A stretch of DNA of 64,000 bases from Streptomyces echinoruber (lineage in GTDB: Bacteria; Actinomycetota; Actinomycetes; Streptomycetales; Streptomycetaceae). The position numbers were made by a program, and so were the translations under genes. This document shows, one piece after another, positions 56,682 to 63,690 of this stretch. How positions within the stretch are numbered: position 1 is the stretch's first letter; the number at the start of each line of letters is the position of its first letter. The stretch spans positions 117,455 to 181,454 of the forward strand of contig NZ_BMWH01000011.1 in the NCBI RefSeq assembly GCF_014651135.1, read 5' to 3'. The notes below the pieces were generated by a model. The model did not search any database, was not told the DNA's origin, and was given only the letters and a program-made list of their open reading frames with translations.

Positions 56682-57632
56682 ATGGATACCCAGCACCTTA
56701 GCGCGCCCACGCGGCCGCAGTCCCTCAATCCGCGCGGCGTCACCCACATCAACACCCCGCACACCAGCCACTACACGGTCGTCGGCAACCACCTCGCCCA
56801 GCACCGCGAGTTGAGCCTCACCGCGATCGGCCTCGGACTGCACATCCAGTCGCTGCCCTCCGGCGCCCGCGTCGACATCAAGACCCTCGCCGCCCGCTTC
56901 CCCGAGGGCGAGACCAGCGTCGCCGCCGCCCTGCGCGAACTGGAGGCCCACGGCTACCTCGCCCGCATCCGCGAACGCCTCCCCAACGGCCGCATCGTCA
57001 CCCACACGGTGTCCTACAACCAGCCCGCGCACCGCCGGTCCGGCCACACCACCCCCACCGAAACCGAGCCCGCGTCCGACCGCAGCACCCCCAAGACGCC
57101 GGCCTCGAAGACACCACCCGCCCCGCCCCCGACCACCAGCCCCGAACCGGAGCCGACACCCGCACCCCCGCCCCCGCCCTCGTCCTCGTCCTCGCCCTCG
57201 TCCTCGCCTCCGGCAGAGCCGGAGCCCGCAGCCACCCCCGAACCCCCGCTCCCCGAGCCCCGCACCCCCGACCTCGACCGCCACCGCGCGGCCACCGCCC
57301 TCCTCACCACCCTCCACCACCACGACCCCCGCCTCCTCCTCCCCGAACGCGCCGTCCGCCGCCTCGCCCCCGCCGTCGCCGCCTGGCTCGAACGCGGCGC
57401 CCACCCCGACGCCGTACGCCACGCCCTGACCGCGAACCTCCCCCGCGACCCCCTCCGCCACCCGGCGGCCCTGCTCGCCCACCGCCTCACCGAGTGTCTG
57501 CCACCGCTCCCACCCGGGCCCGCGCTACGCCCCCACCCGCTCCAGACCTGCGACGGCTGCGACCGCGCCTTCCGCTCCCCTCACCCCGGCCGCTGCCGCG
57601 ACTGCCGAACCAACCTCCCGGAGGTTGCCTGA
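56682..57632 (+). CDS. HTH protein with proline-rich linker and C-terminal zinc ribbon
   Basis: 316 residues. A winged-helix domain (~30-115: YTVVGNHLAQHRELSLTAIG, LPSGARVDIKTLAARFPEGE, VAAALRELEAHGYLAR) of the kind found in phage and plasmid replication or DnaD-like proteins, a ~90-residue Pro/Ser/Glu linker, a helical part (~200-280), and a zinc ribbon C-x2-C ... C-x2-C (CDGCDRAFRSPHPGRCRDC). This architecture is frequent in Streptomyces, often near XRE/DUF397 genes. It is probably DNA-binding; the target is unknown. Confidence 0.82.
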   Translation: MDTQHLSAPTRPQSLNPRGVTHINTPHTSHYTVVGNHLAQHRELSLTAIGLGLHIQSLPSGARVDIKTLAARFPEGETSVAAALRELEAHGYLARIRERLPNGRIVTHTVSYNQPAHRRSGHTTPTETEPASDRSTPKTPASKTPPAPPPTTSPEPEPTPAPPPPPSSSSSPSSSPPAEPEPAATPEPPLPEPRTPDLDRHRAATALLTTLHHHDPRLLLPERAVRRLAPAVAAWLERGAHPDAVRHALTANLPRDPLRHPAALLAHRLTECLPPLPPGPALRPHPLQTCDGCDRAFRSPHPGRCRDCRTNLPEVA

Positions 57633-57743
57633 CGTGTGACCCCAGCCGCATCAGGCCATGTGGGCCGGGAATTCCGTTCTGTCGCCCACACCTGCCCTCA
57701 GGCCCGCGTTCAGGACGATCTTCCGATCTCGACAGGACTTCTC

Positions 57744-58328
57744 GTGCTGCCTTCCTTCGCCGCGAACGGGTTCCTTCCTCTGGGCCGGTACTCGGTCTCC
57801 CTCAACGAGGCGGAGTCCCTGCTGGTCAGCGCTCCGGAGTTCCAGGGTTCGACCACGCGCAGACCGCTGTGGGACGGATTCCTCGCCTACCTCGAACGCT
57901 TTCTCGTACTCGAAGACCGATACGCGGACGCTCTGGGCGACCTCGCCCTCGTTCACCGCGTGTGGATCGGTGGCAGTTTCGTCAGCACGAAGCCGGATCC
58001 GGGAAACATCGACACGACACTCCTGATCGACACACGCGCCGAGCGCGCGGTGCGTGGCAGACCCGGCTCGAAGTGGCTGACCACCGCCTTCCAGAGCCGG
58101 GACAGCATGAAACGCAAGTTCGGCGTGTCGCCGGTCAGAGTCGGATACCAACCGGTCAGCCACGTCTTCCGGCCAGAGCACATGACCCTTGAGGAACGGA
58201 CATACTTCATGCAGCGGGGTGTCTGGGACGACTGGTGGCAGCGCTGCCGACTGCCTGATCAGACCGACCGTTCCCCGTCGGAGAAAAGTGCCGCTCCGGC
58301 ACGCGGCTATCTGGAGGTGCGACTGTGA
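57744..58328 (+). CDS. Nucleotidyltransferase-like protein (DUF6932-type)
   Basis: 194 residues from the GTG at 57744 (MLPSFAANGFLPLGRYSVSL), chosen because related proteins begin LPxFxxNGxLPxG; an in-frame GTG at 57636, only 3 bp after the HTH gene, would add 36 residues and is a real alternative. The NTase core motif reads WIGGSFVSTKPDPGNIDTTLLID (~74-96). GG-S is present, but the expected D-x-D is N-x-D, so activity may be altered. MNT/AbiE-type NTases act as toxins or antitoxins by modifying tRNA or proteins. The GTGA overlap with the next gene indicates a two-gene unit. Confidence 0.7.
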   Translation: MLPSFAANGFLPLGRYSVSLNEAESLLVSAPEFQGSTTRRPLWDGFLAYLERFLVLEDRYADALGDLALVHRVWIGGSFVSTKPDPGNIDTTLLIDTRAERAVRGRPGSKWLTTAFQSRDSMKRKFGVSPVRVGYQPVSHVFRPEHMTLEERTYFMQRGVWDDWWQRCRLPDQTDRSPSEKSAAPARGYLEVRL

Positions 58329-59254
58329 CCGGCGAGAGCTGGCGCGAGCGCAGGCGCGCGCTCCTGGCAGGTGATCCCGCCGCGGCCGAGGCCGCCGAGC
58401 GTCTCCTCGACGAGATGGGAACCGAGGAACGCGACGACGAGGAGATCGAGGCCGAGCACCGGGCGAGCCGCCTGGCGGCGATGCGGGAGTACGAGCCGAC
58501 GGCCCGACTCGACGAGGAACTGCTGCTCCGCCTGACCGGCCCGGAGACCGAAGGAGGTGCTCTCCGCTTCCAGTGGGGAGATGCCCTGCTCGGTCCGGTG
58601 GAGAATGCGCTCTCCGTCGCTGCGGGTACGCCGGTTCAGTTGGAACTGACGGGCGTGTCAGCGGGCAGCACTGTGGTGCACGCGCGGCCCGTCGCCGCTG
58701 CCGTACCCGCAGAGCCGAACACTCTGGATGCCCCCACCGCGACGGCCGCCGGTACGGGTATGCGTACGCTCACCGAGCTCCTGACCGCGCTGGAGGCGGA
58801 GCACGATGTCCGCGAGTGGACGCGGCTTTTCGATGCTGTCGACGCGCTGGCCCGCGCGCTGAGCAAGTACCGACTCGACCTGGGTGTGACCTGGTACGAC
58901 GCGGACGGTGGCATGCGTCGGGCCCAGCTCACCGAACGGGGCCGGCGGTACGTGGAACGGCTCCGCGAGACACGGGACCGCGACCAGGAGATCACCATCT
59001 CGGGCCGCATCACCGAGCTGCGTGAGAGTGGCTGGGTGAAGGTCAAGACGGGCACGGCCAAGAACGCACCGGCCTACGACGTGCGCTTCGAAAAACCGGA
59101 GGAGCTGCTGCGGATGCGCCCCGGCCTGGGGGACAACGTGCACTTCCGGGTCCGCTTCACGCAGCGGCTGGACGCTGTGGGCATCGCCCGGGCCACCGAG
59201 TACACGTACCTGGGGCCGGCCGCGGAACAGACGTCGCTTCCTCTCCCGCCCTGA
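58325..59254 (+). CDS. Hypothetical partner of the NTase-like protein (309 aa)
   Basis: 309 residues, GTG overlapping the previous stop by 4 bp. The N-terminal part is charged and helical (~1-65), then a strand-rich central region (LRFQWGDALLGPVENALSVA, GTPVQLELTGVSAGSTVVHA), a helical segment (~150-215) and a C-terminal small beta domain (ITISGRITELRESGWVKVKT ... VHFRVRFTQRLDAVGIAR) that looks OB-like. No catalytic motif or membrane segment is visible. It is almost certainly functionally linked to the NTase-like protein, as toxin, antitoxin or nucleic-acid-binding subunit. Unrecognised family. Confidence 0.75.
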   Translation: MTGESWRERRRALLAGDPAAAEAAERLLDEMGTEERDDEEIEAEHRASRLAAMREYEPTARLDEELLLRLTGPETEGGALRFQWGDALLGPVENALSVAAGTPVQLELTGVSAGSTVVHARPVAAAVPAEPNTLDAPTATAAGTGMRTLTELLTALEAEHDVREWTRLFDAVDALARALSKYRLDLGVTWYDADGGMRRAQLTERGRRYVERLRETRDRDQEITISGRITELRESGWVKVKTGTAKNAPAYDVRFEKPEELLRMRPGLGDNVHFRVRFTQRLDAVGIARATEYTYLGPAAEQTSLPLPP

Positions 59255-59328
59255 GCAGCGGGCCGCCGGACAACCAGGTGGCGTCACGGCAGCTCGGCCC
59301 GCGTCCCCAGCGTGCCCTCCCGCGTCCA

Positions 59329-59367
59329 CTGTGGGTCCTGTACCCGGGACGTGTACAGGACCCACAG
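59329..59367 (+). terminator. Perfect 15-bp inverted repeat after the two-gene operon
   Basis: CTGTGGGTCCTGTAC (59329-59343) pairs exactly with GTACAGGACCCACAG (59353-59367) around a 9-nt loop. It lies 75 bp past the stop at 59254. A terminator is most likely; as it also lies 61 bp upstream of the small frame at 59428, an operator role is possible. Confidence 0.7.
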
Positions 59368-59427
59368 CGCCGGGGCCAGACGCGTCCTACGGTCCGGGAA
59401 ACCGTTTCCGCTGCGAGAGGGAACCCG

Positions 59428-59606
59428 ATGTCCGAGCGAACTCCTGACCCGTCCGTCGCCCATTTCGGGGTGGAAGGCATGCGCCGGTCCGCCGGTTCAC
59501 CGTGCCCGGCGGCTACAGGGTGCGGCTGCCCGACTCCGCACGAGCCCCTGGAGAACACGAGGTGCCGCTGCGCATGGCGCCGTACTTCACTTCACGGCGG
59601 CGGTGA
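59428..59606 (+). pseudogene. Possible small gene broken by a frameshift
   Basis: The ATG at 59428 follows GAGAGGG and opens MSERTPDPSVAHFGVEGM. The protein-like continuation PVRRFTVPGGYRVRLPDSA ... GEHEVPLRMAPYFTS lies in the next frame and ends at the TGA at 59604-59606. One base lost near 59480 would join them into a ~59-residue protein. In the unshifted frame the rest is Cys/Arg-rich and unconvincing. The family is not recognised. The following 59607-59823 contains nothing I can support. Confidence 0.35.
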
Positions 59607-59823
59607 ACCGGCGCAGCGCCTCATGGGCGCCCGCCCCGCGATGATGGATCTCGGCAAGGCTCGGTGACCCGACCCGAAGCGATACGCCGCATGGGCTGCG
59701 GCGCGGGCCGCCGGCCCTGCGACGGCAGACGACGACGGCGCGCACCCAGACCTAACCGCGGCCGATCTGAACGACCCGGCCGCCGTCTGCGCCGGTGCCG
59801 TCCCGACGCAGCCGTCCGACCGG

Positions 59824-60474
59824 TCAGGTGAGCGAGAAGAAGATCGTGTCCTGGGTGTACCAGTCGAACTCTCGTGTGGCGTGCTCCCACTCGGTGTGCT
59901 CGAAGTCCAGCTTCTCGATGAGTTCTTGGAGGTCGTAGCGGAAGTCGGGGTCAACCCGGTCCAGGACGGCGCGATAGGCGTCCGCGGCCGGCTTGGCCTT
60001 GGCCAGCGGCAGGTGGCCGATGGCCGGGTAGCCGTCGATCGAGCAGGGCAGGAACGGGAATTCCAGGGGCAGTCCTCCGTAGAGATAGCCGTTCGGCAGC
60101 AGATCGGCCGGAACTCCCAGACGGCTCAGCTCCTCGCCCACCAGGCCGAAGAACGTCGACGGCTTGGAGTAGACGCCCAGGTCGCTCGGGTCGCTCGCGT
60201 TGTGGTCGATGATGTGCTGCAGCGCGGCGTGGTAGGCGTTGCCCGCGCATTCGGCGTCGGAGTCGGCGCGTCCGGCGATGAGGTGATCGAGGGCGTCGGG
60301 GATGGACAGACCCCAGTCGATGCCTTGGTCGTCGAGGGTGTCCTGGTGGTCCCGGGCGTCCTTGCGCATGCGGTCCAGACGGCGCAGTTGGTCGGCGGAG
60401 AGGGCGCCGTTGCTGCCCAGGAAGGCGAGGACGTCGGCCTTGTCCGCGGTGGAGTACGAGATGATGTGACTCAT
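59824..60474 (-). CDS. DUF7691-like hypothetical protein (216 aa)
   Basis: Starts MSHIISYSTADKADVLAFLG at 60474; an ATG three codons upstream is also possible, and no good Shine-Dalgarno is seen for either. The protein has a helical N-terminal region with a DRMRKDARDHQDTLDDQGID segment, a central ALDHLIAGRADSDAECAGNA helix and a C-terminal DPDFRYDLQELIEKLDFEHT, then EWEHATREFDWYTQDTIFF. Proteins of this pattern occur singly in Streptomyces and resemble phage or immunity-associated DUF1877/DUF7691-type proteins. The call is from memory of the motif order. Confidence 0.65.
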   Translation of the reverse strand: MSHIISYSTADKADVLAFLGSNGALSADQLRRLDRMRKDARDHQDTLDDQGIDWGLSIPDALDHLIAGRADSDAECAGNAYHAALQHIIDHNASDPSDLGVYSKPSTFFGLVGEELSRLGVPADLLPNGYLYGGLPLEFPFLPCSIDGYPAIGHLPLAKAKPAADAYRAVLDRVDPDFRYDLQELIEKLDFEHTEWEHATREFDWYTQDTIFFSLT

Positions 60475-60535
60475 GATCGCCATGGTGGCAAGCAGCACTG
60501 ACAGCGGGCGGCCCGGGAGCGGTCAACGGCCGCCG

Positions 60536-60571
60536 GCCGTGTCTGCCGTGTCTGCCGTGTCTACCGTGTCT
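60536..60571. repeat. 9-bp tandem repeat over the stop codon of the hydrolase gene
   Basis: Four copies of (G/A)CCGTGTCT in tandem on the plus strand. The TAG stop of the minus-strand hydrolase (60570-60572) lies at the edge of the array. Confidence 0.8.
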
Positions 60572-61388
60572 ACGGTGCCTCGCCGCGGCTGAGGGCGGCG
60601 ACCTCGCGCACGGTCTCGGCGATGGCGCGGAAGTCCTTTCTCAGGAGCGCACCGTGGTTGGCGGCGACCTTCGCGCTGATTTTGATGTGGGGGTTGCGGG
60701 CGGTCACCGCATCGAGACTGGTGCGTATCCGTTCCTGCTCGTCACCGCGGCTTCCGAAGGACGTCCCCGAAGCAACCACGTACCGCACCGGGACGGTGAT
60801 GCCGTCCAGCACGGGGCCCAGTTCGCGCTCGCGGGAGATCCTGCCGAGTTCGATGTTGCTGTCCGCCTGCTGTTCGGCGGTCATCCGCGGAGCCAGGCCC
60901 GTCGGGCGCAGCAGCGGCATGAACCAGCTCAACCGCCGGAACAGTTTCCGGATCCGCTGCTCCATGGCCTCGTCGAGCCAGTCGTACGGAAACGCGCCGT
61001 CGACCAGGACCGCGCCCAGGGCACGCTCCGGATTCCGGCCGGCCCAGTGCGCCGCGACGCACGCTCCGTAGGACCAGCCCACCAGCAGCGCCCGGTCCAC
61101 ACCCCTGGCCGCGAGAACGGCGTCGACGTCCCGCACGGCGGCCTCGAAGGAATAGTCCGCCGAACGCTTCGATCTGCCGCGGGCCCGCTCGTCGTAGGTG
61201 ATGTGCCGCCACCCCGCCCCCAGTTCGGCGATGACCCGCCGCCAGTACCCCTGAGTGGCGAACTGGCCGTTGAGGTAGACCACCGGGATGCCGGGACCAC
61301 CGGTGTCGGTGACGGCCAGGGCCGTGTCGTCGACCGGCACCATGCCGGTCCACCGCGAGCCGGTCGAGGACGTGCTGTTCTTCGTCAT
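60570..61388 (-). CDS. Alpha/beta hydrolase
   Basis: 272 residues from the ATG at 61388 (AGGGGA upstream). Motifs: VVYLNGQFATQGYW (oxyanion loop without the usual HG), YDERARGRS, nucleophile elbow VGWSYGACVA with Ser, and a His in VAANHGALL near the C-terminus. A likely acid lies around the ITVPVRYVVASGTSFGSRGD region, though the usual D is displaced. Such enzymes are common in Streptomyces (esterase, haloperoxidase or epoxide-hydrolase-like). The substrate is unknown, and it stands alone as a transcription unit. Confidence 0.87.
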   Translation of the reverse strand: MTKNSTSSTGSRWTGMVPVDDTALAVTDTGGPGIPVVYLNGQFATQGYWRRVIAELGAGWRHITYDERARGRSKRSADYSFEAAVRDVDAVLAARGVDRALLVGWSYGACVAAHWAGRNPERALGAVLVDGAFPYDWLDEAMEQRIRKLFRRLSWFMPLLRPTGLAPRMTAEQQADSNIELGRISRERELGPVLDGITVPVRYVVASGTSFGSRGDEQERIRTSLDAVTARNPHIKISAKVAANHGALLRKDFRAIAETVREVAALSRGEAP

Positions 61389-61544
61389 GTGTTCCCCTGA
61401 TCGTGTCGGGTGTCTCGTACGACTTTCCAGGCCCTGCACGCGGACGGCAGGCCCTGGGGACGACAGACGCGGCCGTGCCGTCGGCGACGACCGGCAGGGC
61501 CTCGATCGCGGCGGCCCCGGCCGGACAGGCCTGGTTCCGTTCCT

Positions 61545-62210
61545 TCAGAGGCTGCGGGCGGTGATGTCGCCGTGGGAGGTGGTGGCGCGGATGTCGAGGT
61601 CGGCGGTGCCGTCGTTCTTCAGGGCGTTGCTGATGCGGCCGTAGCCGGTGTCGGCGTCCAGGGCGGCCGAAACGCCGGCGGCGGCGCCGACCGAGATGTC
61701 GCCGGACTGGGTGCGGAGCACGACCGTGCCGCGCACGGCCTCGGTGATGCGGATGTCACCCCTTGTGGTGCTGATCTCCGCGGAGCCGTTGAGCCGGCCG
61801 ATCTCGACGTCGCCGTCGATCGCCGTGAGACGGACGCCCGCGGCCTCGTCGATCTTGACGTGGCGGTACGCCCCTTCGAAAGCGACGTCGCCGAGGCGGC
61901 CGACGCCGCGGAGCTCGGAGCCGGCGGCCCTGGCCTCGATGCGGGAGTCGGCGGGCAACCGGACGGTGACCTCCAGGGATCCGGAGGGACCGAAGAGCTG
62001 CTTCCCGGACTCGGGGGTGCGGATGCGCAGAACGCCGTCGGCGTAGGCGACGGTGGTCTGCTCGGCGGCCCGGACGTCGCGGCTCTTGGCGGGATGGGCG
62101 GGCAGGACCTCGACGGTGGTGTCGGCGCGGTCGGCGGCGATGAGCTGGATGCGTCCGGCGGGGATGTCCAGGACCGCGGAGACCGGGGCGGGGGTGTCGA
62201 ACTTCTGCAT
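61545..62210 (-). CDS. DUF4097-family beta-strand repeat protein
   Basis: 221 residues from the ATG at 62210 with AGGAGA upstream. The whole chain is short beta strands with the recurrent SGDI/GDV/GDI motif (AIDGDVEIGRLNGSAEISTT, RGDIRITEAV, SGDISVGAAAG, SHGDITARSL), folding as a right-handed beta-solenoid. No signal peptide is seen, so it is cytoplasmic. In Streptomyces it is usually divergent from a GbsR/MarR regulator, as here, which probably controls it. The molecular role is unknown. Confidence 0.9.
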   Translation of the reverse strand: MQKFDTPAPVSAVLDIPAGRIQLIAADRADTTVEVLPAHPAKSRDVRAAEQTTVAYADGVLRIRTPESGKQLFGPSGSLEVTVRLPADSRIEARAAGSELRGVGRLGDVAFEGAYRHVKIDEAAGVRLTAIDGDVEIGRLNGSAEISTTRGDIRITEAVRGTVVLRTQSGDISVGAAAGVSAALDADTGYGRISNALKNDGTADLDIRATTSHGDITARSL

Positions 62211-62455
62211 CGCGTTCTCCTGTACTCGCTCGTTGTTTCCGACTCCGGAAACGCTACGTTGCTTTCCAATACTCAGCAACACACTTGTTGCATAGAAACA
62301 TCATTCATGCAGATAACAGCCGGAAAACTGTTGCGACGAACCATCGATTAATGCAACGAATACCACTCCACTCATTGCAATGAGTGAGAAGTGAACACTA
62401 CAGTGGACGATCAAGGACCAGCACGAAGGACCACGAGGAGATCGAGGAGATCGCA
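62211..62455. promoter_or_regulatory. AT-rich divergent control region with several TTGC/GCAA inverted repeats
   Basis: This 245-bp stretch is much richer in A/T than its surroundings. It contains a perfect 18-bp palindrome CACTCATTG-CAATGAGTG (62369-62386) and an inverted repeat GTTGCT-N11-AGCAAC (62259-62281), plus further TTGTTGCATAG, CTGTTGCGACG and TAATGCAACG elements. All share a TTGC/GCAA core, as expected for multiple binding sites of one dimeric regulator, most likely the GbsR/MarR protein encoded to the right, controlling both itself and the DUF4097 gene. Confidence 0.65.
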
Positions 62456-63226
62456 GTGCCGGGAGGCAGGCTCACCCAGCAGGAACGCCAGCAGATCGCG
62501 CTGGGGCTGGCCGACAGCCTCCCCTACGCCGAGATCGCCCGCCGCCTAGGCCGCCCGACCTCGACGATCACGCGTGAGGTGATGCGCAACGGCGGCCCCA
62601 CCGCCTACCGCGCCGACCTGGCCCACCGCGCCGCCGAACGCCGCGCTCGCCGGCGCAGGACCGCCTCCTCCCGGGGGCCGGAGCCAGTCCCCCAGCCACA
62701 CGGACGTGATGCCGAGGCCGTGCGCGAGTACGGGGAAACGCTCACCACCGTCCTCATGGCCTCGGGCCTGCCCAAAATGGCGGCCCGAGTGCTCGCCTGT
62801 CTCTACACCACCGACGCAGGCAGCCTCACCGCGTCCGAACTCGCCCAGCGCCTCCAGGTCAGCCCGGCGTCCATCTCCAAAGCGATCACGTTCCTGGAGA
62901 ACCTGGACCTCGTCCGCCGGGAACGCGACGAGCGCCGCCGCGACCGCTACGTCGTCGACAACGACCTCTGGTACCAGTCGATGATCCGCAGCGCCCGGGA
63001 CAACGCCCAGTTCGTCGAGGTCGCACGGCAGGGCGTCGGCATCCTCGGCCCCGGCACCCCGGCCGCCACCCGCCTCGAGAACGTCGCCCGCTTCCTCGAC
63101 TTCGTCTCCGAAAGCATCACCCGCGCCGCGGAGCAGGCCCGCGAGATCCTCTACATCAAACCCGAGAAAACCCCGAACGGCACCGCCCGGCCAGACTCAG
63201 ACCCAGGCTCACCCCCAGGGCACTGA
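62456..63226 (+). CDS. GbsR/MarR-family regulator with N-terminal IS30-like HTH
   Basis: 256 residues from the GTG at 62456, with GGAG 10 bp upstream (MPGGRLTQQERQQIALGLAD). Residues ~5-60 form an HTH_38 domain as in IS30 transposases (LPYAEIARRLGRPTSTITRE, then AYRADLAHRAAERRARRRR), without any transposase catalytic domain. Residues ~95-235 are a GbsR/MarR winged helix (LTASELAQRLQVSPASISKA, ITFLENLDLVRRERDERRRD). Two DNA-binding domains could recognise the extended operators upstream. It is divergent from the DUF4097 gene. Confidence 0.88.
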   Translation: MPGGRLTQQERQQIALGLADSLPYAEIARRLGRPTSTITREVMRNGGPTAYRADLAHRAAERRARRRRTASSRGPEPVPQPHGRDAEAVREYGETLTTVLMASGLPKMAARVLACLYTTDAGSLTASELAQRLQVSPASISKAITFLENLDLVRRERDERRRDRYVVDNDLWYQSMIRSARDNAQFVEVARQGVGILGPGTPAATRLENVARFLDFVSESITRAAEQAREILYIKPEKTPNGTARPDSDPGSPPGH

Positions 63227-63424
63227 TGGATACCCGCCTCAATCGTCACAGCCACGAGACGAAGCCGGCTGCGTTCCCGAGAAGACGGCATCCGCCCCGG
63301 GCGGCCATTCCGGCGGCGGCCTCACGAACGGCCGGCAGAGCGGCCGTCTTGTCGGTCTCCCGAGTGACGAGTCCCGGAACCAGTCGGGCACGACCACCGG
63401 ACTGAAGCCGCGGAGTGCGGCATC

Positions 63425-63662
63425 TTCTCACCGGGGCCGCCGCACCGGGCCCTGCGCCGACAGGCTCCGCGGCGTCGAGTCGTTGCTGTTCGCCCTCATC
63501 GAGTTCCGCAAGCTTGAAGTCGATCACGACAACGGCATTGATCCGGAAGAACTCGCCGAACGTTTCAGGCCGGTCGTCGGATCCTTCGATCCCACTCCCT
63601 TCGCCGACGAAGAGTCGCAATGGAACCTGTCACTTGAGGAGCTGGAGCACGGCATCTGGTGA
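63425..63662 (+). other. Possible gene fragment (C-terminal reading without a start)
   Basis: An open frame ends at the TGA at 63660-63662 with protein-like sequence: RLRGVESLLFALIEFRKLEV, DHDNGIDPEELAERFRPVVG, then FADEESQWNLSLEELEHGIW. No ATG or GTG precedes it in frame back to ~63240, and the upstream part looks random. It may be the tail of a degraded gene, or start at a TTG (~63481). Lying 28 bp before a SUKH-like immunity gene, it could be a toxin or immunity remnant. The rest of 63227-63424 shows nothing I can support. Confidence 0.35.
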
Positions 63663-63690
63663 GGCCGGGGCGACCTGGTCTGTTCTTCCG

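Noticed and set aside
62456..62640. IS30-type transposase remnant
   Set aside because: The IS30-like HTH is fused in frame to a GbsR/MarR domain, an arrangement found in normal regulators; no DDE domain or terminal inverted repeats are present.
63246..63620. Minus-strand frame of 124 codons near the right edge
   Set aside because: It is antisense to a more protein-like plus-strand fragment and has no Shine-Dalgarno or recognisable motif.
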